From positions 221,503 through 285,502 of the forward strand of contig SSNU01000135.1 in assembly GCA_012064415.1 (NCBI GenBank): a DNA stretch of 64,000 nucleotides, read 5' to 3'. Origin of the DNA: Gyrodactylus bullatarudis (lineage: Eukaryota > Platyhelminthes > Monogenea > Gyrodactylidea > Gyrodactylidae). Positions 50,701 to 62,700 of this stretch are shown in pieces. Numbering within the stretch: position 1 is the first letter of the stretch; every line of letters begins with the position of its first letter. The position numbers and the translations under genes were made by a program. The notes under the pieces are model-generated. The model was given only the letters and a program-made list of their open reading frames with translations. It made no database searches and was not told the origin of the DNA.

Positions 50701-53700
50701 TTAAGAGAGGAAAATCTTCATTCACGAAATGTAAGAGATTTATATTAATATTATTCTAGAATCAAACGCGGGTCCAAAATCTGGACCTTAAAATTAGTCT
50801 CCACCACCTAATAGATGATCAGATTTGCACATCAATTCAATGCTTCATCTTTAAAGAAGAAATTCTTAATCATGCCAAGACTTCTGTTGCTAAATTAAGT
50901 CTCATAAATATTGGTAATCTTTCTGAGGATAATCTCATCATAAAGAAGAAAAATTTAGATCTGCAAACTTCATTCCCCACAATCAATATTAGAGCAAGGA
51001 AATCAATTATTCTTCAGAGCCTTAATTATCTGCTCAAATTAAATTCCAAAATACAAATAAGAATAGCTCTATTCATTGAGAAGAATTCTTTCATTCTCGA
51101 TTTTATCCAACCTCTTATACACTTATTGGATAAAATTGATGTCTTCATCTTTGAAGGAAGGCAAAAATGTAGTTTGGAAATATCTTGCAAGAAGAAATCA
51201 TCATTCAAGAATATCTTGAATAATTTCCCCTTAAACTCGAATGAGAAGAACAAATCTCTAACCAATTGGATAGATTTTAATAAAATAACTCCTCTGGATC
51301 AAAAAAACTTTTTATTTGGCAAAGAACTCTTGTGATGTACTATTAAACAATTTGGTTGGATGTGGAAAGTTCTCAAATGCCAAGATCATTAAAAAGATAT
51401 CTTCAATTTTGTTTCCTAAGATTATTGATGAATCCGTAATAAATCTAGGATTCCCATATGTATGTTTCATTTATGTATAATCATTGTTTCTATAGATAGA
51501 GACAAAAAATCTTAGTATCACTGCTATCCCGTGTCATCATGTGTGTAAATGACTGTACCCTCATAAAAAACATAATGCACAGTTGTTACTCATGAAAGGG
51601 ACCAACCAAATTATTATGACTTTAGAATGATTGTAATAATATTCCATAGTATCTATTTATATGGCTTTTAGAAACTGAAGAGTATGTCTAAAATAGAGCT
51701 TATTTATTCACCAAATTAGTCATCGAATTTCTTATTGAAGGATTTTCATGATAAATCTAAGTTCATCTAAAAGAGAGTCTTTTAATAGTACCAAAAATTG
51801 AAAACCTGAGACTAAATCTTCTTAGATAATTTTGTAAAAAATTCTCTCCTGTAAACACTTTGTAAAAACACAAAATCAAGTTAGACCTTTCAGCTCGAGA
51901 ACATTAAATGAATTTTTGCTTCAAATTTTTTTTTCAATTGTTCGTTGATAACAGAAAAATATTCTGCATGTAATTTATTTAAAACAAGCATATAAACTAG
52001 AAATGAATAAAGGAAACTCTGATTTAATCTATTTTTCCCCGGCTCTTATGATGACGAACATTGCATGAGAACACGAAAAAATTATTTTACACAAATGAAA
52101 GTTTTTCAAAAGCAAAGCATAGCAGCCAATATTAACTAGAAGTCTATTTCCATGCCAAAAGACTTTTTTACAAGAGATAAGAATAGCAAAAAAGTAGGCA
52201 GAAAAAGTATGAAGAATCAGATCCTTAGTACTCAAAACCCTGGTAACCCATGAATATTATGTTGTTAATAATCATCCCCTTTTGATCTTTATTCAGGCTT
52301 AAATTTAAGATTAACTAAAACTCGGTGGAAATATATCTAGGTTCTTTAGAGATATATAACTAAATTTTATATGTGCATTTTTTCTAGGTATATCATCTTA
52401 GAGCAAAATTTTAGCGTTATTCAAATTTTCATTCTCTCATTACCGAAGATTTTTTTGAATCATTCAAATTAGATAAATTTTTGAAGAAAAGCGCAACTCT
52501 TATGATCAAATCTTTTGAATAATCTGTCCCACTGGGTTGTTTCTATTAACTATCATTATTATTCATCGAAGCCTCAGAAAATACTTCGTTTACCACTTAT
52601 GCAATAGGAAATTTATTAATTTCTTGGAATACGCCTAGATCTCAGCTCTGACATTCGTCAAGCCAGTGCCATACTAATAAAAAGGAAGGAGATGTATTTC
52701 AAAAAAATTAATTTTTGTTTAAAACGTTTTTATAAAAACCTACTATATAGGGTCATGAATAAAATGGTTACCTGTAGAAATCAAATATGCAATTACACCC
52801 TTAATACTCTGAATGACCCAATATTTGACCGATAGCCTTTGAACTTAAAACAATTATTATTACTGGAGTCTACAGTGTAGACTCTACACTCATAAGAGAG
52901 ATAGGACAGCGAAAATTTAAAATAATTGCGTTAAAGTAACTACAGATTCGTGATCAGGGTATTCACAAACAATGAGATGGACGAAATATTGATTGCGAGT
53001 AATGAAAAAATTCTCTGTTACTTTAAGGGTTAAATGTAAGATGAAAACTAACGATTCCTCTTTGAGTTGTAATCTGGTGTTGCTGAATGGCGTCGGATTA
53101 TGTTATTTGTGGATAGGTCAGTACATTCAATAACATTGATAGAGAGAAGATTTTGACTCTTGTTCAAATTTATCGAAAATGTAAGGTTTCCTGTTTGACA
53201 AAAAGCTGAAATAGAAAATAACTGTTATTTTGGATCAAGAGAAGACAGAGAATTCGAAATTTCAAAAAAATTTATTTAGCCGAAATTTCCTAAAGAATGA
53301 ATATCCAGTCAATAATTTAGTATCAAAACATCTGGGGAAGAGGTTCTGTTCTTATAATTGTCAAGATCTTTTGGATATGAAAGATTGAGATGGCTAGATA
53401 AAACTGTTCATTAAAGACTTTTTTGAATTTAGATTTTTCCAGTTTTAAAAACTTTGAATTGAAAAGTGGTGTGATATTTCAGGAAACACTTTACTAACGT
53501 GCGAAAGCCTACGTCCTATTTTTACTGCTTGAAAATCAGAGATCAGTTCAAATCCATCGAGAATAGCTGTGCAATTATTCAATTTCTCTAAATTGCTCAG
53601 CATAGTCTGTTAACTATAGTTCTTTTGAGAATATTTGTATTATTCAGTCTGGTTAGCAAGATTTTTGTAGCCTATTTATGAATTTTTCATTACAACCATC

Positions 53701-56700
53701 TAATGTAAAATATGACTTAACAAGATTCGTCGTAGACCAATAGGAATTCTTCATTCAGATAGCCAATGGAAGAGTGATGTATTTCTTTTCTCAATTATAT
53801 GGAACTTTCCTCTATCAAACAAGGTTTGAATGTCTTTTTTTTGAAATAGAAAGTTTTTTTATTTGATTTTAATCGAAGTGAAAATAAATATATACATAAT
53901 CAATCTTGAAATCATAAATAGTAGTTTTTAAAAAGATTGTGTTCATCTGGGATTTTTTCAAAAAGGAAATTGGCAATCTGTTTCGTGGATTGATACCTGA
54001 AAGTGTTGAGGTTGAGCCGGTGCTTTAATCTGACTGTGGTGGTAGTCCTTGTCAGGATCGAGTAACGAGAGTTATTACGAGTTTGATGGGGAGATCTAGA
54101 TTGGCATGAGTGTTGGAGATGCAGTTTCATGATGGCTGCGGTCTTTCGGAGCCAAAGAGGGGTAAGGTTGGCAATTTGAAGTGCTGATCTGTAGCTTTGA
54201 GCGCCTAAGCAGCTGCAGAGCATGATATATTGGATTCTTTCAAGGGCTATGGTTTTTGCATCATTGATTGATGAAAAGATGGCTGCACCATATTCATGTA
54301 TGGGAATGATAAAAGTTTTATAGAGTTGTAGTCTGAGATTTGGGTGTTTGACAAACTTCCTGAGGAGGTAGGTTCGGTAGTGAAGCCCTTTGATTACATC
54401 TGAGATGTGTTGAGAAGTGTTAAGCTTGGAGTTGTAGGTAAGGCCCAGATCGTTTATTGTTTGGGTAGTGATGTCAATAAGGGATGGTGGGGGAGAAGAA
54501 TGAGGTCCTAAGAGCATGAGTTTCGTTTTGGACATGTTGAGTTCGAGGCCAATTGAGTCAAGTTTTCTTTTGATGTAGTGAAGTTCATTGAGTATAAGAG
54601 TTGGGTCATTGTTATATGGGATAATGACTTTGATATCGTCAGCATATATGAAATAAATAATTTGAGAGCTGCTAGGTTGAATTTCTGAGAATACTAGATT
54701 GAAGAGTGAAGGGGCAAAAATACCTCCTTGAGGAACACCTGATGTTATAGGGTGAGAAGTTGAGCATTCATCGTTAAAGTTTACAAATTGAGATCTTGAT
54801 GTGAGAAAGTTGATGGTCCAATTTATAATAAATGGATTAACGTTGGCTTTAATGAGAGCAGCATGGATCGTAGACAAAGGGAGTTTATCAAAGGCTTTTG
54901 AGATGTCCAGTTACAGTACTGCCGCAGGTTTTCCTTGATAGATGAGGTCATGGGCTTAGTCAAGAAAAGATAGGAGATTAGAAGAAGTGCTCTTGTTTTC
55001 ACAGAATCCGTGTTGCGATGGATCAATATTCGGGATGTTAACTTGTTCTTTGAGGAAATGACAAATTACACTATCTATCACTGAGAGGAAGATTGGTAGG
55101 TTGGAAATGGGTCGATAATCAGATGGAATCGTTGGTTTCTTGATTTTCGGGATTGGAGTGATTTTTATGGTTGTCCATTCCAAGGGAATATGGTTGAGGA
55201 AGATAAGTTCGTTGAGGAATTGAACAAATCTGTTGAAAAAAGATATCGGTAGTGATAAAAGTAATTCGATTGAGTTATGATGGACATCTTTCCTTTTTTT
55301 AGATTTTGATTCAAGGAGGATATTGAAGATTAGGTCAGTAGTGATTGTCGGAAAGCTTGTGTCTTCATTTGTGGGGATGAGTGGAGGTGAGGTTCTCTGT
55401 GAGAAGACATTGATGAAGAAGTCATTGAGGGCTGTTGCAGTTATATTTGTTTGGATAGAGTGATGTTTTTCCTTGTTAGTTAAGAAGGCTATTTTCCTCC
55501 AAGCCTTCTTGGGGTGAGTTTTTAGATCCCCAATAATTGATTGTTCAAATATTGTTTGTGAGGGAAATTGATTACTTAAGGTTGAATTAATTGATATTTT
55601 TCCAGCTGCAAGTATTAGTTCGTAGAATTTTTCTGTGTTAAAGTTGTTGGAGAAGATATAGCTGATGTTCTGATTTATAAGTGATGAGAGTAAGTTGAAA
55701 TCTGTGACTTTGTGAAAGCTGGATGAGTTGTAATATTGAGAGTGATCCATATTAGAGAAGACCAGTGCTGCGTGATCTGAAGAGGGAGGGCATATGGATG
55801 ATGTTAGGTTCAGGCTTGAGATGTTGGTGAAACAAAGGTCAAGAAAACTTTTTGAACGTGGTCTGGATGGAATTGTTGTGATTTGGTTTAGGCCGAGTTC
55901 ACTTAAGTATGAGATTAGCAGAGAAGGGGGGAGAGGCAGATACGGAGAATAATTTGGTCGATTAAAGTCCCCTGTGATTATTGTTCCCGTGGTATTACTG
56001 CGTGGGAGATTTCTGATGAATTCGGTAATAAGGATTTCTGAAGTTAAAGAAACCGGTGGAGGATTATAGAGTAGAATAATGCGAATTGAGAGGTCTGGAA
56101 GATCGAGTGCTAAGATTTCTGATATGTTATTGGATTTGGAGATTATTTTGTAGTCAATTGTATTGTGTATATAGGCAATGACTCCGCCGCCGTTAGATGA
56201 GGTTCTGTCGTTACGGACTGAAGAGAAGGACGGAATTGATATATCAGGGTCGAGGTGATGTGGTTTGAGCCATGACTCTGTTATAAGAATAATATCTGGT
56301 TTCTGGGTCTTTAGTTTCTATTTCTGGATAAAAGTTTGACTTGTAATTTCACATATCTCACAAGTATACATTGCATTTGGTGCAAACGAAGAAGGATTAA
56401 ACTGGTTTAAATTTCAATCAAAACCTAGTGAGCCAAACCATATGTCAATTTAAAATGGTTGAAAAGACATGACACAAAACCGATCTGCCTTTAACAATGA
56501 TCTGTAATCCGATAGTCTTTCTTTTCATTAAGGGTCAACACAGATAAGTTTAAAATTCAAAGTGATACTTTCTTTATCAATCAAAGGACATTTTTATTCT
56601 TAGAACAAATACTTTGAAGAGATGATTTAAATAGTATTGTATTTTAAATCCTTAAAATTTTAATTTAACTTATCTACATAAAGAAAATTAAATAAGAAGA

Positions 56701-59700
56701 AGTGTGATTAACATATTTTTAGGAAATTAATGATTATTTTGAATAAAAATATTCAATATTGAACAAAAAGATTAACTTTTAATTGATAATCAATGAAATA
56801 GAGTAATATTAATCTACACTGTTGTACAGAATCAAGAAATTTCTACTGAAAACAAGATTTTGAGGAAGAATTCCAGCTATTTGAATCAAGATGTGAATTA
56901 AGAATTGGAGTTTGTCATATTTTCTGGGGAAAAACAATCATTAAATATTTAAGTTAATTTATCGATGGGATACTAAAAATACTTTTCATGTATTAATAAT
57001 AAATTAATTTCTATTGCATTCAGCATACATAGAACATTGTATAATTCTTTGTTTGTATATTGTCCTTGTTAAGCCTAGCCAGCCAATCAGAATTTGTTTA
57101 TTCAAAAATGATATTCTGTATTGGCCAATTAGAATCTTTCTTGCCATATTACCCACCACCCTGTGTATCCCAAATGATATATAAAATGTTACAAGTACAA
57201 TTCTATTGGGCAAGCATGATTTAAATGAAAAATTGTATGAATAAAATTGATCAGATCTAGTTTGGCATAGCAACTCTTGAAATGAAATTGAAAGAGTTGA
57301 AGAAATACATCCAATTGCGATATTTCATCGTTCTAATTTTGGGATTGGGCACTTATAGTCTAATGAGTCAACGCATTGGCTTTGCAACCAATCTCTTGTG
57401 CATGAATCAGGAAGGAGTGAGTCTTTCTTAAACTGACCCCTTATATCCTCCCAAAAGAATAGTTTTAACTATTCAATTAAAGTGAGAAGTGACCTCCAAT
57501 CGTACTTTTATATTGGCTATGCTGTTGCTCAGATACCGTTGAGTATTATTTTCAAGGTTTACGGTGTAAAGTACACTGTTTCAGTGATATTTTTCATCTT
57601 TTCTTTGATAACCTTTCTCACCCCATTTGTGGCAGAGTCCTCAATCCAAGGATTTTACATCTCCAGACTCATTTCAGGACTAACAGCTGTAATTTTCATA
57701 GAATATTTGTAACTTTTTTTAAAAAAGGCGTGTTGGTTTCCAAGTGTCTTTAACGTTTTACCAAAATGGATACCTCCGTTTGAACTAAACATAATGCAAG
57801 CATTTATCTATTCCGGTATGCATATTGCAGCAATAACAGCCCCATTTTTGACACAACAACTCTGCGAGACGCAATATTCATGGAAGAGTCCCTTTTACTT
57901 TTTCGGCTCCTTTGGGGGTGTTTATAGCTTTGTATATCTCATTTTTATCTACGACAACCCATTCAAGTGTTGGGCGATGAGTGAGAACGAGAAAACTTAT
58001 CTGAAGGGCAAAATTACAAGTCCAACCAAGAAAAAGGTTTGTCATAAAATTAATCAGTCTAAAATCATCTATGAGATAATTTAGAGAAACGTAACATGTG
58101 AAATTTCTTTAGCCAATCGAATTGAAAAAACTCTTGACCTGTGTACCGTTATGGGTATCAGCCTTTTGTCAGTTTTGTCTAGATTGGGGATCCTATCTTC
58201 TCTACACGTCAGCTGCTAATTATCTTCAAGATTTCTTCAATTATAGCATCGAATGGGTGAGTGAAACTGTCTGATAATTAGGTCGCGTTTTTTCATAGTT
58301 CGAATTTTAACTCAGTTGCTTGTAGAACGTTGGGATTTATTCTGAAGAACTAATTTGGTTCAAGTTTTAGCACATATTTCGAGATATGTAGATATTATAT
58401 ACATGATATAAATGACCAAATAAAACTAATTGATTTTTTCATCAAAATTTCAAAAATGTAAAAGATTTTTGCAGTCCTAATCATGTTGCCCACTTTTACG
58501 ATTTGAATTTTTTTTTAAATTTTTATAAAATTCGATTTGGCGCCAAAATCCCATTTTTTCGATCTTTGAACTGAAATTTTTTATTGGTTTCATAGTGTTA
58601 GAGTGATCAAAAGTTGATTTTCAGCATCACAATAAGACAAGAAAGCCGAATATGCTGAATCTGTTCTAATGCACAACTTCATTATCGTTTGGGAGTCGAC
58701 TTTCGATTTTTTGATAATTTTCACTACTTGAAAATTGATGAAATATCGTCAAACTGAAATCCCTTGAAATGGTGAATCTTTCGAAGATTTTTCGGCGATA
58801 TTTGGCTTTCTTGTCTTATTGTGATCCTTAAAAGCAACTTTTGATCCCTCTCACACTTTGAAATCAATAAAAAATTTCAATTCAAAGTTCAAAAAATATG
58901 ATTTTGGTGCCAAATTGAAATTTGAAAAATGACTAGGAACATGAGTAGGATTGCAAAAAATCTTTTACATAGTTGAAATTTTGATGAAAAATTAAGGTTT
59001 TCGTTTAAATCATAGATTTCCAACTTCATATAGTGGATGAAAAAACTGGATGAAATTCAGCAAATTCGACCTATTCTTTGCTGTCACTAGGTATTTTGAA
59101 TAAACTTTATTTGCTAAGCCAAAATTTAGCAATTTTTTTTCGAAGACGAATTTTATTATTGTCTATTAGAGTAGGCCAAATTTTTAAACTTATTTTAGCC
59201 ATAATCTCATTTTAAAGATAATCATTTTTCCTATGAAACTATACGTTTTCGAGTTTGTTCTGATATACAAAATCTCAATTGAAAATGCCAATTTTTGAAC
59301 ACGCGCCGTCATTTTTTACTACAAGTAAGGACAAAATTAAGCTTTTTGAATAGTTTTTACATTATTCTGAATAAAAATAGGACTTATTGTAAAAATTGAG
59401 TCTTTTTTCACATTTTGAAAGAATTCTGATTAATTTAAGAAAAATGGGATTTTTGTATATCAGAACATGAAAAATTCTCATTTTGACTTTCAAAAATGTG
59501 TTTTTCATGGTTGAAACATCAATTTTTGATTAAGGCGTAGAACATTGTTCGGGAAAAATAAAATTTTGTATTACCCAAAAAATTTTTTGATGGAAAAAAA
59601 TGAATTCAGATGTAAAACAGATTCAACTTCTTTCAGAACTAAATCTTTCAACTTCGAATAAGTTTTACATATTTTTTTGGCCCTATCAGTGATAATAGTA

Positions 59701-62700
59701 TTTTCAAATACTCCTACAATACAACTAAAAATATAAAAGTTCAATAATTTAAAAATAGAGACGATTCAGAATTTAACTGTAAGAAGAATTTATGGATTAG
59801 TTAAGTTTAGTTACTACAGTGAATTCTCTAATAATTATATATAAAAAAGACCAACTCGATAAAAAAATAATCGACCCTCTACTATAAAGTAGTCGTATTA
59901 AAATTCTAATTTAAAAATCCGAGCCTCTACTTTTAATCATAATTTTTCCAATGTTTTTTCAGTCATATGATTGAAACGACCTCGTATTCAGGTTCGATAT
60001 GCATTAATCTACCATATACCAACGTTTCAAAGCAACAAGTATAAAGATTAAGATTTTGAGCATTTTTCATAATTCATCGATAAAATTTATACCATTCGAT
60101 TGAGAATCAAAAAGTATATACCTTTCTACTATTTTTTTCTAGAAAAAACTTAACAGAAAACATCAGTGACTGTCTAAAATCAATTTTGAGTTTTATCCGA
60201 AAACATTTCATTTCTTAAAAATCATTTAGAAATTCAGAAATTTAATAACCTTCTTTTTCCTAACAATAGAACTCATTAATCCAAGGACTAACAATGCTTG
60301 GCTTATGGGGAGGCCAAACATTTTTCACTCTGATCGTAGCGTTACTCATAAAAAAAACAAAGCTAAGTTTGATTCAGATCAGGAAACTAATGACAGGTCT
60401 CGGATTCATTTTGCCCTCAGCAATTTTATTCATAATTTGCATGTTGAGCAAGAATCAGGGAACCTTAGCAGTTGTCTTTCTGACACTGAGCTGCTTTTTC
60501 ACAAGTGCAGTTTATTTGGGATCAATGATGACAGTGTTTGATTGTACTCCATCCAATTCTGGAGAGATATTCGCAGTAATGAATTCAATCTCTGCCATAT
60601 CAGGCTATCTGGCTCCATGGCTTCTCGGTTTATTAGTGGAAAAGTATGGGGACTATGGCTGGCAATATTCATTTGCTATAAATGCTTCGTTATATGTATT
60701 TGCTGGAATGCTTTTTTTAATATTTGGTAAGGCAGAACTCCAGCCATGGGAGTTAACAGAATTTCTTACCGAATCAATTTAAAATTTTTATCTCAAACTT
60801 GGAACAAATAATGAAATAAAACAATTATTTTATAGGAAATTATTCTTAACTTTACTTGAAATGACATTTGATTATATTACTCACGCAAAATGCTAGCTTC
60901 ACTCGGCCTCAGGGATAAAGAGTGAGATGTCTGAGCCCTTGGACTGCACGGCATCAACAGAGTACTCGAGCTTCTTGAGCTCCGCTGGGAGTCGATTGAC
61001 AATAAGGATATACCCTGGCCGGAGTTTATTGATCTGAAATACAAACAGTTTTCAGAAATTAACTTGTCGATATGCATATTAATTTTAAATTGTAGCTTAC
61101 GAACCTATGAGAAGCTCGATTAGTGATAGGGAAAGATTTTTTATAATCAATATACTATTGGAAGCTATTGGAAGAGGGAGAAGATTCTGAAATCAAAATT
61201 TATTGGAAGATAGAGGAAGGAAAAAAATGCCTTGAATTTGAATAATTAATGTCGACAATTAAAAAAAATACGAAAAAATGTATCTAAATTCAATTCTTTG
61301 GAATGGTAGATTTGAGCAGATTTGAATGCAGAAATATACGTATATGTATATGGGAATATTTTCCCATAAGCTATAATTGCAATGAATTTTATCTTTTTGG
61401 AGATTTATACGTAATGGATTAGTATTCAAATTTCTTAATTCCATTGAATCCATTAGAGATTTTCAATATGAAGAAAAGATTGTTGAATTATAATTATACT
61501 TGAAATAACTGACTTTGATCTCTTATTGTTTAAAAGTGCCATTCTTTTGCGGTTCTATTTAACCAACCAAAGATGAGAAGACTTGCTTATCTAAAGATAA
61601 AAGTACATCAACCTTGTTTCAAATAAGAGTAGGATCTGATGATAAGTGATCTAGTGGATTTTTTACCTAAAAAAATTAATCTCAATTTAACCTTCAAGTT
61701 AAAGAAAAAATGGTAACCCCCAATTGATTATATATGAGAGGTTAGAACCTTTTTGCAGCCAATCAGACATCAATAGTTTTATCTTCCAAGTTAAGGGACA
61801 ATTAAGGGGTTCTTGTATGAGAAACGATCGATTTCATGTCTGTAAGAATAGTTAAATTCTTTGATTTTGCACAATCAGTCTCAACACACGAAGAAGTAGG
61901 ATAGTTTCTTGAGTATGAGGGTACGATTACATAACGAATAAGTATTTAACAATTGAAGCATATTTAACATCAAATCATAAGAAGTGTGTACGAGAAATAA
62001 ATCTGCAAAGAAACACATTTAATACACAAATTTTTTGAAATCCATGCAGACCCCATTCGTATTGATTTTCCTATGACATTTTTGTCATTTCCAGGGCGAG
62101 GGTTAGAACTCTCAAAAGCTTCAGGAAACATGCTAGAAAAAAATCAATCAAATTTTCTTAATTTGCGTATTCCATTTAGTATGAGAGTAAATTAGAATTT
62201 TTTGGTTTTCCGAAGGAACCAACTCTATTACTACCCAGAGTTATGAAACATAAAGCTAATTGATACGAAGTTGGAAATCTATGATTGATAAATAAAGGTT
62301 GATAAAATACAGAATAGACAGAATTTTTAAAATGTAGCTTCCTAATTTTGGTTAAAAAAAGACTCACTTGTCGTTTGTGTCAATACTTCCTCGCATAGTG
62401 TGATTGCTATCGTCATTTATAAAAATATCAGGTCGACCTCCTTTGAAGCCGAGATAGGAGTCTTCAATCGAGACTCGATTTGTCTGACTGGACTTCCTTC
62501 GTTCATCCACGAGGCTTGATCTTCCCTGAAGTAGCCTTAGGTTCTCAGCATACCTAGAACCATTGTGATCTTGTGGGGAATCATTTGCTGGATTTGATGA
62601 TCTATCGGCGGAATGCTTCTTTTTAACAATTTCATAAATCCGATAGAAACAGGTGAACATGCAACATAGGATTATGAATATTATCACAAAGAATAATGTA

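Noticed and set aside
57004..57273. 89-codon minus ORF upstream of the transporter
   Set aside because: It covers the probable promoter of the SLC17-like gene on the other strand and shows no motif.
60305..60730. Second-frame ORFs over the last exon of the transporter gene
   Set aside because: Shadows of the SLC17-like exon, whose frame has the conserved SLC17 blocks.
60877..61077. Reading the 61-kb exon as a separate short gene with its own ATG
   Set aside because: The upstream part is intron; splice phases with 62368 and 53205 fit the synaptotagmin-like gene.
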